The notes under the pieces are model-generated. The model was not told where the DNA came from. It worked only from the letters and a program-made list of their open reading frames with translations, and did no database searches. 64,000 nucleotides of DNA, taken from Pelagicoccus sp. SDUM812003. GTDB lineage: Bacteria > Verrucomicrobiota > Verrucomicrobiia > Opitutales > Opitutaceae. Numbering within the stretch: position 1 is the stretch's first letter; the number at the start of each line of letters is the position of its first letter. Of this stretch, positions 35,127 to 44,658 are shown in pieces. A program made the translations under genes and the position numbers. Location of the stretch: the NCBI RefSeq assembly GCF_031127815.1, contig NZ_JARXHY010000009.1, forward strand, positions 62,001 through 126,000. The letters run 5' to 3'.

Positions 35127-36461
35127 ATGACTTCCAAGGAAAAGCAAAGCGCCAAGCCCGAAACTCGTCTCGATCGGCTCTACGACCTCATCAACGGAGA
35201 GGAGGAAACTCGCGTCTGCCGCGACATTCCCGAATCGGCCTGCAAGCACCTGCCGCGAAACTACTTCGCCTACCTCGCCTCCAACATCTTCAGCAAGATC
35301 GGAGACGAGCTGAGCAGCGCCCGACTGGTGCTCCCGTGGCTCTTCAGCGCTCTCGGCGCGCCGGCCAGCCTGATCGGCTTCATCGTGCCGCTGCGCGAGG
35401 CGGGAGTGCTGATCCCGCAACTGGCGGTCGCCGCCTACCTGCGGCGCATGCCGGTGCGCAAGCGGGCTTGGTTGCTGGGCGGGGTCGTTTCCGGCCTCTG
35501 CTTGCTGGGCATCGGGCTCTTCTCCTCCAAGTTCCAAGGAGCTCAGGCCGGCTTCTTCGCCCTGGCCCTGCTGACCGTCTACAGCGTAGGCCGCGGGATC
35601 TGCTCCGTTTCCGCTAAGGACGTCATCGGAAAAACCGTATCCAAAAAGCGACGCGGCACCCTTATGGGCTACAGCTCCAGCGTATCCAGCGCGGCCCTAC
35701 TAGCCCTCGGGCTCTGGCTAGCCTTTCTGCAAAGCAGCTCGCAGGGCGAATCGCTCTCCTACTCCCTGCTGACCTACGCTGGATTCCTGTGGCTAGCCTC
35801 CTTGCTCTGCTTCTCCCTCATCAAGGAGGAGCCTGGAGCCACCGACGGAAGCGGAAGCGCCTGGAAAGCGGCTGTGGAGAACATGTCTCTGCTGAAAACA
35901 GACAAGGTGTTTCGCCACTACCTGCTGACGCGCGGCCTCCTGCTCAGCGTGGCCCTCGCTCCCCCCTACTACGCCCTGCTCTCCCAGCAGCGCGGCGAAA
36001 ATGCCAGCGCCCTCGGCCTCCTCATCGTGGCAGGCGGTCTCGCGGGCACGGTCAGCGGACCGATCTGGGGCAAGCTCGCCGATCGCTCCAGTCGCCTGAC
36101 CATGGTTTTCGGCGCGCTGGGAGCGGGAGCGCTCGGCATCGGCATCTACGCCGCCGATCTAGGGATCGGCCCGTCCTGGGCTTCCCAAAGCTGGGTTCAA
36201 GCAAGCCTCTTCTTTGGCGTAAACGTCTGCTACGGCGGCGTGCGCCTAGGACGAAAAGCCTACCTGGTGGATATGGTCAGCGGCGACAAATCGGGATACG
36301 TCGCGGTGGGCAACACTCTCACCGGCGCCGCCCTGCTGTTGCTCGGCAGCATCGGCGCCCTGGCGGATGCGATCGGTGCCAGCGGGGCCATCGCCATGCT
36401 GGCGCTGCTGGCTTTCGCCGGCGCCGCCAGCGCCTTTCGCCTGAAGGAGGTCAGCGGCTAA
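35127..36461 (+). CDS. MFS transporter
   Basis: About 444 residues from the ATG at 35127, with about 12 transmembrane helices after a 45-residue cytoplasmic start (RLDRLYDLINGEEETRVCRD). Segments such as VYSVGRGICSVSAKDVIGKTVSKKRRGTLMGYSSS and GPIWGKLADRSSRLTM are typical of the major facilitator fold, the second being the loop between helices 8 and 9. The substrate cannot be inferred. A hairpin with the T-run reading in the opposite direction follows. Confidence 0.85.
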   Translation: MTSKEKQSAKPETRLDRLYDLINGEEETRVCRDIPESACKHLPRNYFAYLASNIFSKIGDELSSARLVLPWLFSALGAPASLIGFIVPLREAGVLIPQLAVAAYLRRMPVRKRAWLLGGVVSGLCLLGIGLFSSKFQGAQAGFFALALLTVYSVGRGICSVSAKDVIGKTVSKKRRGTLMGYSSSVSSAALLALGLWLAFLQSSSQGESLSYSLLTYAGFLWLASLLCFSLIKEEPGATDGSGSAWKAAVENMSLLKTDKVFRHYLLTRGLLLSVALAPPYYALLSQQRGENASALGLLIVAGGLAGTVSGPIWGKLADRSSRLTMVFGALGAGALGIGIYAADLGIGPSWASQSWVQASLFFGVNVCYGGVRLGRKAYLVDMVSGDKSGYVAVGNTLTGAALLLLGSIGALADAIGASGAIAMLALLAFAGAASAFRLKEVSG

Positions 36462-36482
36462 GCGCTCCGCGCACAAAAAAAA

Positions 36483-36509
36483 GGGGGAGATCGCTATGAT
36501 CTCCGCCCT
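36483..36509 (-). terminator. Terminator of the gene at 36537
   Basis: GGAGATC-GCTAT-GATCTCC is a 7-bp stem extended by near-matching G/C pairs, with an eight-A run beside it that becomes a T-run on the minus strand. It lies 28 bp beyond the stop codon of the exported protein gene. Confidence 0.7.
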
Positions 36510-36536
36510 GAAGCAAAACTAACCTATGCAAATCTT

Positions 36537-37850
36537 CTATTCTTCCAGCACTGGAGGCACCGAAGGCAAAACGGGCGCTACCGAGGGCTCCGTGGCTTCG
36601 TCTTCGGACCAGCTCTGCTGAGCTTGGTTTTGCTGCTCCAGGCTCGCCTTGATGGCCCCTGCGACTCCAAATCCTGCCCCGATACCGGCAGGCACCGCCA
36701 CCAGGATGTCCTTGTAACTGTATTCCGAATACATCTCAGTGACCAAGGCGTTTTCCGCCAAATAGGTCGCATTGGCGCTGGGCTTCAGCAAATCGCCCAC
36801 CACCAGATCGGCGACGCTTCGAATGAGCGGAGCGAATTGGGCGAGTTCGTTCTGCGTCTCCAGCATGGACATCACTGGCTCCAGGTCGAACCCGCCGCTG
36901 TATCCATAAAACTGAGCTTTCGCAGGCAGCTTGCTTGCCACCCGCTGAAAGGCTTCCGATTCAGCCAAAACTTCCGCCTCGGCAAATGCCGATACCCAAT
37001 CTTCGTCTGTATAGAGGACCAAGTCGTCGCTGCCCTTCGGCAGGTGGACAAAGAGGCCAATTGGCAGGTCCTGCACGAGGTGAGACAAGTTCGCCGTGCG
37101 CCCATCTTTCGTATCCACGAAACTGATCTGCATCGGCAGCAACGCTGGCTCCAGACGCTTAACCAAGGCGCCCGCATCGGCAAATCGGGTCCATACCATG
37201 GTCTTTGGATTCTGAAGGTTGGAAAAGTCCTGCCCTAGGATCAGATCGATGCGACCGGAAAGGGCCGTGATGAGTTCTCCCGCTAACACATCGGATCCCG
37301 GGATCGGCTGGGATAAGCCCTGCTGCAGCATGCCATCGCCCATCGGCCCCATGACCACACCCGCCAGCTCCTGCAGCATTTCCTGCACGCCGAGCAAGTT
37401 GAGGTTTCCTGAAATCACGGTAGCCGCGTCAGCAGGGGCGCTCTTCGCTAGATCGAAGGCGATGGGCTCGCCCTGGTTGAGAGCCATCAGGCCTTTTGGC
37501 GCTCCATCGAGCAAGGAAACCGACTTGTTTCGGACCAATCCATCGTCCAGCTCGCTGGAACTCAAGGCCCACGCCCTTAGGGAGCCGAACCCGAGCGCCT
37601 CGAAGATGACCGGGAAATCCAAAGGAAACGGCGGCACGTCCGGATTGGCAGCGGCGAAGTCCTGATAGATGACGTTGAGCTTTTCGCCGATGGCCTGACC
37701 ATCCCCATCGAAATCCAGATAGGCGATGAAGGGTCCATCCAGATCGATGTGCTGAGAGGCTTCCTGGAAGGAGTTTTCAGCGTTGGCAGTTGAGAGGGCG
37801 ATCAGCGCGGCGACGCTCGCGCAGGCGGTTTTAGAGAGAAGTGATTTCAT
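36537..37850 (-). CDS. Exported protein of unknown function (437 aa)
   Basis: Begins MKSLLSKTACASVAALIALSTANA, a signal peptide; the ATG at 37850 is chosen for it. The mature protein has strands around YLDFDGDGQAIGEKLNVIYQDF, several glycine-rich turns, and near residue 375-410 a hydrophobic stretch (DILVAVPAGIGAGFGVAGAI) that looks like a C-terminal membrane anchor, followed by a proline-rich end (SVAPVLPSVPPVLEE). I do not recognise the family. A terminator follows it. Confidence 0.72.
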   Translation of the reverse strand: MKSLLSKTACASVAALIALSTANAENSFQEASQHIDLDGPFIAYLDFDGDGQAIGEKLNVIYQDFAAANPDVPPFPLDFPVIFEALGFGSLRAWALSSSELDDGLVRNKSVSLLDGAPKGLMALNQGEPIAFDLAKSAPADAATVISGNLNLLGVQEMLQELAGVVMGPMGDGMLQQGLSQPIPGSDVLAGELITALSGRIDLILGQDFSNLQNPKTMVWTRFADAGALVKRLEPALLPMQISFVDTKDGRTANLSHLVQDLPIGLFVHLPKGSDDLVLYTDEDWVSAFAEAEVLAESEAFQRVASKLPAKAQFYGYSGGFDLEPVMSMLETQNELAQFAPLIRSVADLVVGDLLKPSANATYLAENALVTEMYSEYSYKDILVAVPAGIGAGFGVAGAIKASLEQQNQAQQSWSEDEATEPSVAPVLPSVPPVLEE

Positions 37851-37970
37851 TTGCTTTGCATATACTCGGACGCAAGCAAATCCGTTACACCCATATTTCA
37901 AATCTCTCGCTGCGTTCCCACCCCGAGGACGCCTCGTCGGATGGCAGCAAACACGCCCTCCCTAAACAAA

Positions 37971-38002
37971 ACAAAAGGCGAAGGACCACGCCTTCGCCTT
38001 TT
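37971..38002 (-). terminator. Strong bidirectional terminator ending the aminotransferase/TonB2 transcripts
   Basis: AAAAGGCGAAGG-ACCAC-GCCTTCGCCTTTT forms a long AT-closed stem with T-rich tracts on both sides. It lies about 70 bp after the aminotransferase stop codon at 38071 on the minus strand and shields the unknown gene at 36537 from it. Confidence 0.85.
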
Positions 38003-38070
38003 GCTTTTTGACTGTACTACCTATTATAAACTAAGTCGATGAGACAGCGGGCTCCCCCGCCGAAAGCCGA

Positions 38071-39201
38071 TCAAGTCTTCGCGACCAGAGAGCCGAGGAT
38101 CGAAAGAAACTCGTCCATCTGCTCCTTGGTGCCGATGCTCACGCGAGCCCATTGCTGGTACTTCTGTTCCGGTACGCCGGATACGCGGGAGCCGCTGATC
38201 AGCACCCCATTTTCAGCCATGGTGTCGCGCAGCAGTTGCTGGTCAATGCCGGACTTGAAGTAGATGAAAGCTCCGTCTGGCTTGGCGTATTCGATACCGA
38301 GCGCGTCCAGAGATTCGCAAACGTAGTTGCGCACGGACTTGTAGTTCTGCACGTTCATGGCCAAGTGTTCGGTATCTTTGATGGCCTCGCACGCCGCGAT
38401 CGCGGACAGGTAGCTTGGAGGCCCCATGTAGAAGTCGCTGATCTTTTCCAGGATGTCAGGATGAGCGATTCCGTAGCCGATACGGAAGCCAGCGAGGCCA
38501 TAGCTCTTGGAGAAGGTACGCGTGACCATGACGTTCTTGCGCATCTTGACCAGTGGCGAGCACGTGGCCATGGAGAAGTTCGTGTCGGACAATTCCAAAT
38601 ACGCTTCGTCGACGAAGACCAGAATGTCTTCCGGAATCGACATGACGAACTTCTTGAGCTCCAGCGAATCGGCCAGCACGCCAGTGGGATTGTTGGGATT
38701 GCAGATGTAGACGATCTTGGTGTTTTCATCGATGGCCGCTCCGAGCGCCTCGAAATCGTACCCCATGTCCTCCGACAAGGCAGCGTACTTGACATCGCCA
38801 CCACGCTCTTCGAACTTTCGAACCAGCTGCGTGTACCCCATCTCGGTAGTCACCACATTGGCGCCCGGCTCCGCGTAGGCAAGCGCGGTCATCATCAGAA
38901 GTGGACCGGACCCGGCCGTCGTTAGTATGTAGTCAGCGGATACACCTTCCTTCTTGGCGCAGAGGGCTACCAGTTCCGCGACGTTGTTGCGGTTGTAGTA
39001 GCTCCCGCTATCGATCGCTTCCAGCATGGCCTCCTTCGCGTTCGGGGTGTAGCCGAAGGCGTTTTCGTTGCTGCTGAGGCGGATCGGGCTGTTCTCTAGG
39101 GTAGGAGCAGCTTCGATGGCGAAGGCCCCGGCACTGAGGAGGCTGAGGCAAGCAGCTGGAGCGATCCAGCGGCGAAGTCGTCTTTCGACGGTTTGAGACA
39201 T
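38071..39201 (-). CDS. Exported HisC-like PLP aminotransferase, copy 1
   Basis: About 376 residues from the ATG at 39201 (start box AAAAAGATGTCT); an ATG 9 bp upstream (MKKMSQ...) is equally possible. The N-terminus (ERRLRRWIAPAACLSLLSAGAFA) is a signal peptide with twin-arginine-like pairs. The fold-type I aminotransferase body has NPNNPTG, VDEAYLEL and RTFSKSYGLAGFRIGYG with the PLP lysine at about residue 232. It belongs with the histidinol-phosphate aminotransferase family, but a periplasmic location excludes histidine synthesis. It is one of three such genes here (see 51917 and 53140). The TonB2-like operon lies directly upstream on the same strand. Confidence 0.85.
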   Translation of the reverse strand: MSQTVERRLRRWIAPAACLSLLSAGAFAIEAAPTLENSPIRLSSNENAFGYTPNAKEAMLEAIDSGSYYNRNNVAELVALCAKKEGVSADYILTTAGSGPLLMMTALAYAEPGANVVTTEMGYTQLVRKFEERGGDVKYAALSEDMGYDFEALGAAIDENTKIVYICNPNNPTGVLADSLELKKFVMSIPEDILVFVDEAYLELSDTNFSMATCSPLVKMRKNVMVTRTFSKSYGLAGFRIGYGIAHPDILEKISDFYMGPPSYLSAIAACEAIKDTEHLAMNVQNYKSVRNYVCESLDALGIEYAKPDGAFIYFKSGIDQQLLRDTMAENGVLISGSRVSGVPEQKYQQWARVSIGTKEQMDEFLSILGSLVAKT

Positions 39202-39211
39202 CTTTTTCATT
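39192..39211 (-). promoter_or_regulatory. Start box of aminotransferase 1
   Basis: AATGAAAAAGATGTCTCAAA surrounds the start codon, matching the AAAAAGATGTCT box of four other genes in this window. It lacks a GGAGG-type Shine-Dalgarno sequence. Confidence 0.55.
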
Positions 39212-39263
39212 TGGCTAGTTGGTGTTCGTTCAGGAACAAGCCCAGAGAGGTTCGACCACTACG

Positions 39264-40622
39264 CTACATGCGCAGAGCCGCTTGTTCGACGCGCAGGAGA
39301 TAGTCGGCAACGTAGTCGCGTGGATCGATTTGCTGAGCCTGTCGCAAATACTTGGCAGCGGAGCCGTAGTCGCGCTTGGTCACGTTAAGCTGGGCGAGAG
39401 AGAGCAGGGCCTTGTGGGCGTAGGCGTCGATCTTGCTGGCGTTTTCCGCATAGTACTCCGCCTTGGCGAAGTTTCCGCGACCTTTTTCGAGCTCGGAGAG
39501 CGTGAGCAGAGCCTCGCCGTTGAGCGGGTCCTTATCAACCACTTCAGCCAGGAAACCAGCGGCTCCATCGACGTCGTCCGACTCCATGGCCAGACGAGCC
39601 TTCAGGTTGAGCAAATCGGTATCCTGCTTGTCGGAGAGCTCCATGCTCGGGGCCGACTCCAGCTTCGCGATCAAGCTTTTTGCGGCATCGAGCTCGCCCA
39701 TGAAAATGAGGGAGTTGGCCACTTCCAGCATGCGGTAGGGACGGGCTCCGCCTTCATCCATGGCCTTCAAATAGCTGTCAAGGGCCTCTTCCACCAGACC
39801 TTCGTTGACCATCAAGTCTCCATGCAGAGCGAGAGCCGCTCCATCGGCTTTGCCGAGATCCTTCACGACCGTCAGGTTGGCGGCGGCCTTCTCAGTGCTG
39901 CCCACAGCGATGAACTGATTGGCCTGAAGCTTCCACCAATCCGCGTTTTCCGGCTCCTCGCGAATGAATTCGTAAAGCATGCCAATGGCATCTTCCGGCT
40001 GCTCCAGAGCGATGTAGCACTGGAGCTTGCCCATTTTCCAGTCGCGGCTCTTAGGTTCGAGCATGATGGCGTTGCGATAGGCGTCGAGCGCCGTTTCCGG
40101 CTTGTCGAGATTGATGTAGCAGTATCCAATCAACCCATACATGGAACTGTCTCCGGTCTGGATCGAGAGCGCCTTCTGCAGGTACTTCAGTCCGTTCGCG
40201 TAATCGCCGGCGCCCACGTAGGCGCGTCCGGCGTTGTAGTAGGCCCGATAGTAGTTGGGAAACTTCTTGATCGCGGCCTCGTAGGCGGCAATCGCCTCAT
40301 CCAGCTCGTTCTCCTGATAGAGCAGGTTTCCGAGAATGAAGTCGAAGGCGGCGCTGCTCTCCGAGGTGATGGCCACGTCGAGACGAGCGATGGCGGCGGA
40401 GGGATCGCTTTCGATCAACGGAACGATCTCGTCGAAAAGGCCCTTCTCCTCCGCGGTGATGTTCGGGTTGATGTCCGACTCGGCGATGTAGCTCTGGATG
40501 AACCGAGCGCGGAATTCGGGATTGTCGAAGGTTTGCTCCTTGAGCTCGTAGACCTGAGCGGAGGAAAGGGCGCAAACGCAGAAAGCTGCAGAAGATAGTA
40601 GAGTAGACGTTAGATGCTTCAT
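39264..40622 (-). CDS. Exported TPR-repeat protein of the TonB2-type operon
   Basis: 452 residues with a signal peptide (MKHLTSTLLSSAAFCVCALSSAQ). At least seven 34-residue tetratricopeptide repeats are visible from about residue 90, for example NYYRAYYNAGRAYVGAGDYANGLKYLQKAL. TPR proteins commonly close TonB2-type operons in marine bacteria; the role is probably scaffolding. It follows TonB by three bases on the same strand. Confidence 0.82.
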   Translation of the reverse strand: MKHLTSTLLSSAAFCVCALSSAQVYELKEQTFDNPEFRARFIQSYIAESDINPNITAEEKGLFDEIVPLIESDPSAAIARLDVAITSESSAAFDFILGNLLYQENELDEAIAAYEAAIKKFPNYYRAYYNAGRAYVGAGDYANGLKYLQKALSIQTGDSSMYGLIGYCYINLDKPETALDAYRNAIMLEPKSRDWKMGKLQCYIALEQPEDAIGMLYEFIREEPENADWWKLQANQFIAVGSTEKAAANLTVVKDLGKADGAALALHGDLMVNEGLVEEALDSYLKAMDEGGARPYRMLEVANSLIFMGELDAAKSLIAKLESAPSMELSDKQDTDLLNLKARLAMESDDVDGAAGFLAEVVDKDPLNGEALLTLSELEKGRGNFAKAEYYAENASKIDAYAHKALLSLAQLNVTKRDYGSAAKYLRQAQQIDPRDYVADYLLRVEQAALRM

Positions 40623-40625
40623 GAC

Positions 40626-41300
40626 TTAACTTCCCCATTCGACGGGGACCTTGAAATAGATTTTAGCCGAGACCGGCTTACCGGCTACGGTGGGTTGCGT
40701 GTATTGGAGGGATTCGAAATAGGACCGGAACATGCGTTCGAAATCATCGTCGATGACTTCATGTATCCGCGTGATGGTGACTGATCCATCGGGATTGATC
40801 ACGCCTTCCATATTGATCAGGCCGGTCTTCTTTTCGCGCTTCATGCGCGGCGTCCAAGGGATGGGCAGCTTGCGCTTCATGCGCGGGGCCTCGTCGAGAT
40901 CGCTGATCTCGAACAAGCTGATCTGCTCCATGGTATCGGAGGCGCTCACGCCGACTTCGCCCAACGAGAATCCGCCCGCCAAGGCGTTTCCGACTCCCGG
41001 ATTCAGGGCCATGTTCAGCTGCGACAGCGACAGCTGCGGCGGAGGCGAATCCATCTCGGGCGGCGGCTCGCTCTCGGGCGGCGGCTCCGGTGGCGGCGGC
41101 TCCGGCGGGGTGAATTGAGGAGGCGGAACCGTCACTTCGAACTCCCGCACCTCCATGTTTGGCTTCTTCAATCCGGCGAGGTACTGGGTGAACGGCAGCA
41201 TGCCGAACATCACCAGGACCGCTAGCGCCGCGAGGCTGCCGGATCCCACCGGCAGCTTCTTCATGCTCGGACCCTTGTATATCTTGTATTTTGCTCCCAT
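40626..41300 (-). CDS. tonB: TonB energy transducer
   Basis: 224 residues: one N-terminal membrane helix (SGSLAALAVLVMFGMLPFTQYLAG), a proline-rich spacer (PPPQFTPPEPPPPEPPPESEPPPE) at about 60-85, and a TonB-type C-terminal domain ending FESLQYTQPTVAGKPVSAKIYFKVPVEW. It couples the proton gradient through ExbB/ExbD to outer-membrane receptors such as the one at 44659. The start at 41300 is not certain; MKKLPVGSG at 41264 would also give a complete protein. Confidence 0.86.
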   Translation of the reverse strand: MGAKYKIYKGPSMKKLPVGSGSLAALAVLVMFGMLPFTQYLAGLKKPNMEVREFEVTVPPPQFTPPEPPPPEPPPESEPPPEMDSPPPQLSLSQLNMALNPGVGNALAGGFSLGEVGVSASDTMEQISLFEISDLDEAPRMKRKLPIPWTPRMKREKKTGLINMEGVINPDGSVTITRIHEVIDDDFERMFRSYFESLQYTQPTVAGKPVSAKIYFKVPVEWGS

Positions 41301-41313
41301 AGGACTTTCGAGC

Positions 41314-41718
41314 TTAGCCTTCAGTCGCTAGGTTGACAGTGTTGGCTCCCGCCAACTTGCATTCATCGTGCACGCGGGTGTACAAATCGATGGATACGCT
41401 CTTATCGGCCTGGATGATGACCGGCATCTGCTCTTTGGAAACGAGCTGACGCACAACCGAGCGCACTCCCGATATGCCAACTTCCTTGCCGCCGTAGACG
41501 ACCTTCCCCTTGTCCGTAATGGCAATCAGGATACTGTTTTTCTCCAAATCGGCTGCCGATGCGGCTTGTGGCTTGTTCACCTCGACTCCGGTTTCCTCCA
41601 CGAACACCGTGGTGACGATGAAGAAGATGAGGAGGATAAAAACCATGTCGATCAGCGGAGAGATGTTGATCTCGTCGCTTTCGGCTTCGCCTTCCAATAT
41701 TGAACGTCTCGCTTTCAT
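41314..41718 (-). CDS. exbD: ExbD/TolR-family proton-channel subunit
   Basis: 134 residues. One transmembrane helix carries the functional aspartate ([23 protein letters not shown]), followed by the periplasmic domain ([22 protein letters not shown]). This is the ExbD partner for the ExbB-type proteins encoded next. Typical length and no irregularities. Confidence 0.93.
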   Translation of the reverse strand: MKARRSILEGEAESDEINISPLIDMVFILLIFFIVTTVFVEETGVEVNKPQAASAADLEKNSILIAITDKGKVVYGGKEVGISGVRSVVRQLVSKEQMPVIIQADKSVSIDLYTRVHDECKLAGANTVNLATEG

Positions 41719-41726
41719 GTGACTGC

Positions 41727-42332
41727 CTAACGGCCGCTTTCTACTTTTTCTAGTTTGAGAATGGTCAGGATCTCCATGCGGGTGAAAAACTGGTCCAGCT
41801 CGCCCATTTGTCTCCGTACCACGGAGATCAATACATAGGCTGGAATCGCTAGCACCAGACCAGTCTGCGTGGTGATCAGAGCTTCGGAGATGCCCCCGGC
41901 TACCAGATCGATGGTGTTGCCACCGCTGCTAACCGAAAGTCCGAAAAATGTGCCCAACATACCGATCACAGTGCCGAGCAATCCCGTGAGGGGAGCCGCT
42001 CCGACCAATACGTTGCAAAAATGGATACGTCGCTCGAGCGTCGGCAAGTGAGCTGATCTCAGCTCCTCGAAGCGCGCCCGCGCCCCATTGGAATCGTTTA
42101 CCCCGTTCTGGGTGAAGTCGATCATCTCGCCCACCTCTCCGTCTGCGTCCTTCGGCATGTCGATCCAGTGGCCTAGCTGGTTGGGATCGATACGGTAGAA
42201 GCTATTCTTCCTCATGTGAAGGTAGAGCTCGAAGATGGCGAAATAGATCACGCCTCCCAGCAGAGCGAGCGGGATCATCAGCGAGCCGCCGGCGCGCCAA
42301 AGCTCCCAAGTTTCTGCAAGCATCTCGCTCAT
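41727..42332 (-). CDS. exbB: ExbB/TolQ-family proton-channel subunit
   Basis: 201 residues with three transmembrane helices and the MotA/TolQ/ExbB core ([22 protein letters not shown] and [22 protein letters not shown]). It is the short ExbB type, forming the channel with ExbD. It is preceded, four bases away, by a long ExbB-like (TtpC) gene. Confidence 0.93.
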   Translation of the reverse strand: MSEMLAETWELWRAGGSLMIPLALLGGVIYFAIFELYLHMRKNSFYRIDPNQLGHWIDMPKDADGEVGEMIDFTQNGVNDSNGARARFEELRSAHLPTLERRIHFCNVLVGAAPLTGLLGTVIGMLGTFFGLSVSSGGNTIDLVAGGISEALITTQTGLVLAIPAYVLISVVRRQMGELDQFFTRMEILTILKLEKVESGR

Positions 42333-42335
42333 GCC

Positions 42336-43718
42336 TTAACCGATGGTTTTGATTCCGTTGATGAAGCTGATGGACATCTTCTCCATGCGAGCCAGATAGC
42401 CCTTGGCCTTGCGCGAGAGAATCGCGTAGAGCAGGAGGCTCGGGATCGCTACGATCAGACCGAATTCGGTGGTGATGAGCGCTTCGGAGATACCTCCGGA
42501 GAGCGACTTGGCATCACCTGTACCGAATATCTTGATACGATTGAACGTGTTGATCATACCGGTCACGGTACCCAGCAACCCGAGCAAAGGAGCCACGGCT
42601 GCAGTCACGGAGATAAACGGCAGCAGGCGCATGACCTTAGGCTGCGTTTCGACCATCGATTCGTAGAGGATCTCTTCCACCAGCTCCGGATCGTGATCGC
42701 TGTAGCGAACGCCCTGCTGAATCATTCGGCCCATCGGACCATGGGCGGAATTCGCCAGGTGAATGGCTTCGTCCTTCTTCTTCTCCGCAAGCTTGGATAG
42801 CACCTCGGCCAAGATGCCTTCCTTGGGCTTGGGCAGGGTGATCAGCTCGAAGGCCTTGAAAGCGGCCACCGCGAGCGAGACGAAAGCGAAGCCGAGAATG
42901 GGAAAGATCCAGATGCCGCCCTTTTGAATGTGCTCCAGCAAGGTCTCCTTGGTCGCAGCGATGGCCATGGCGTTGTTCAGCGTGGCATCCAAAGGCAATA
43001 CGCCCTCCCCACCCTTCGCTACGGCTACGATGCCCGAATCGAAAGCTCCATCGGCGATCGGCAGCACGATCGGATCGATCGACGATCCCTGCTGCACCAG
43101 TCCGGCCTTGCCCGACTGGCTGGCGAAATAGGTCACCGGACCGAAGCGGATGTAGGTGCCCTCTTCGAGCAGGCCGCCTTCGGTGATAGCCTTTCCAGTG
43201 TAAAGAGCGCCGCCCGAAAGGGCTTCCATGCGATCCAGGCCGGCTGTGACAACCGCCTTCTGCGGGCCAAGCTTTTCCAGAGGCGTCATGTATGGATCTT
43301 CGGCCGCCTGCTCGGAAGCGGAGATTTCGTCCTCGTAGAAGGCGAATTCCGAGGGGTCCAGCTGGGCTCCCAATCCCCGCCCGAACTCGGCGCTCAGGCT
43401 GATCAAGTAGTCCACCATCTCCTGCTGCTGCGAGAGCGTGTTCTCGTAGCTGGAGAGATCGGCGCTTTGGTTGTCGCTCACCCGCTGGGCGCGGTCCGCT
43501 TCGCGGCGCAGCTCCTGCAGATCGGAAAACAGCTTGTCGCGCTCCGTGCTGAGAGGGATCTTCTCCTTGCCAATGGTTTCGCGAACGTCCGACAAGCGAG
43601 CCAACGCTCCCTCGAGTTTCTTTTCGGCATCGGCAGCGGCCTTATCCAAGGCGGTCTGCGCAGAGAGCGGAAGCGTCGCGAAACAGGCTGCGGCGCATAT
43701 CAATGAGAATGTCTTCAT
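42336..43718 (-). CDS. TtpC-like long ExbB-family protein
   Basis: 460 residues: signal peptide (MKTFSLICAAACFATLPLSAQ), a long periplasmic coiled-coil region (about 25-130), a beta-rich region (TYIRFGPVTYFASQSGKAGLVQQG), then an ExbB-like membrane domain from about 270 with GLLGTVTGMINTF and [17 protein letters not shown]. This layout matches TtpC, the extra component of Vibrio TonB2 systems, which is needed for receptor energising there. Confidence 0.85.
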   Translation of the reverse strand: MKTFSLICAAACFATLPLSAQTALDKAAADAEKKLEGALARLSDVRETIGKEKIPLSTERDKLFSDLQELRREADRAQRVSDNQSADLSSYENTLSQQQEMVDYLISLSAEFGRGLGAQLDPSEFAFYEDEISASEQAAEDPYMTPLEKLGPQKAVVTAGLDRMEALSGGALYTGKAITEGGLLEEGTYIRFGPVTYFASQSGKAGLVQQGSSIDPIVLPIADGAFDSGIVAVAKGGEGVLPLDATLNNAMAIAATKETLLEHIQKGGIWIFPILGFAFVSLAVAAFKAFELITLPKPKEGILAEVLSKLAEKKKDEAIHLANSAHGPMGRMIQQGVRYSDHDPELVEEILYESMVETQPKVMRLLPFISVTAAVAPLLGLLGTVTGMINTFNRIKIFGTGDAKSLSGGISEALITTEFGLIVAIPSLLLYAILSRKAKGYLARMEKMSISFINGIKTIG

Positions 43719-43739
43719 GCTAGTGTGTCGTCGAATGGA

Positions 43740-44519
43740 TTAGGGTGTAACAATCTTGGTAGGGAGCCCCACGAAACTCGCGTCGGTACTGCGATCGTAG
43801 ACCGCGACCAACTGAGCTACATCCTCGGAGAGGGACGGATCTGAAACCCAGTCCCATCCCGAACCAGTTGGGTATCCGTATCCTGCATACTCACCGGTTC
43901 CGTCGATGAAGTAGGCATAGCTAAATCCATAGTAGAGCGTCGTCACCTCGCGCGACTCGCCGTCGACGTCCTGCACCGCGGTGTCCTTGGTGATGGCGGA
44001 CTGGAACTTGTCGAACTGGGACAGGATCGCCACCACGTTCTGCAGGCGAATGGTCAGGGGAGCATCCTCCGCCTTTTCTTCTTCCGGAATACGATCCAGG
44101 AAGGTATCCACCGTATCCAAAAACGCCACGGGCCAGCCTTCGGCCATCTTCTTCACGCGGGTTTCGTATTCTAAAACGGCGGCTTTCATTTCGGCGGTGA
44201 CGGCGTCGAGGACTTCCTTCTTCTCGTCAAGCTCAGCACGTTTCTTCTCGCCAGCCGAAGCGTTTTCCTTCGCCGAAGCGATCGCTTCCTCGAGGCGACC
44301 AATCTCGCCTTTCATAAATTCAATTGAATTCTGAAGCACTTCCTTCTGAGCGATCCATTCGCTCTTGTCTTCAGAGATTTGCTTTTCGACCGAGATCCAC
44401 TCGCTCAATGCGTTCTGCGTCTGCTTCACAGTGTCCGCGCTTAGCGAATACACGGCGGCAGGAAAGATAGCTGCAAAGAGGGCGGCTTTCAGGTGTTGTT
44501 TTCCGGAGGGAGATTTCAT
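43740..44519 (-). CDS. DUF3450 exported coiled-coil protein
   Basis: 259 residues: a signal peptide, a heptad-rich coiled coil (ISEDKSEWIAQKEVLQNSIEFMKGEIGRLEEAIASAKENA) and a C-terminal domain with YYGFSYAYFIDGTGEYAGYG. This is the DUF3450 family, which precedes TtpC-exbB-exbD-tonB-TPR in Vibrio-like gene clusters; the order is the same here. Role unknown, probably part of the energising complex. Confidence 0.8.
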   Translation of the reverse strand: MKSPSGKQHLKAALFAAIFPAAVYSLSADTVKQTQNALSEWISVEKQISEDKSEWIAQKEVLQNSIEFMKGEIGRLEEAIASAKENASAGEKKRAELDEKKEVLDAVTAEMKAAVLEYETRVKKMAEGWPVAFLDTVDTFLDRIPEEEKAEDAPLTIRLQNVVAILSQFDKFQSAITKDTAVQDVDGESREVTTLYYGFSYAYFIDGTGEYAGYGYPTGSGWDWVSDPSLSEDVAQLVAVYDRSTDASFVGLPTKIVTP

Positions 44520-44567
44520 ATCGAGCGGGTTTCGATCTAGTTACTTAGATAAATCTGATCTGATAAA

Positions 44568-44597
44568 CCGCGGCGGAGCTACCCGACTCCGCCGCGG
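44568..44597 (-). terminator. Attenuator-like hairpin between receptor and TonB2 operon
   Basis: CCGCGGCGGAG-CTACCCGA-CTCCGCCGCGG is an 11-bp perfect stem between the receptor stop codon (44659) and the DUF3450 start (44519). The following T-tract on the minus strand is short (TTTATC). It could let a fraction of receptor transcripts through into the operon. Confidence 0.6.
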
Positions 44598-44658
44598 GTC
44601 TTAATTCTATATCAACCTAAACGGCCCGCTTGAGCAGGCCGAGCAGAGCAAGCTTCCC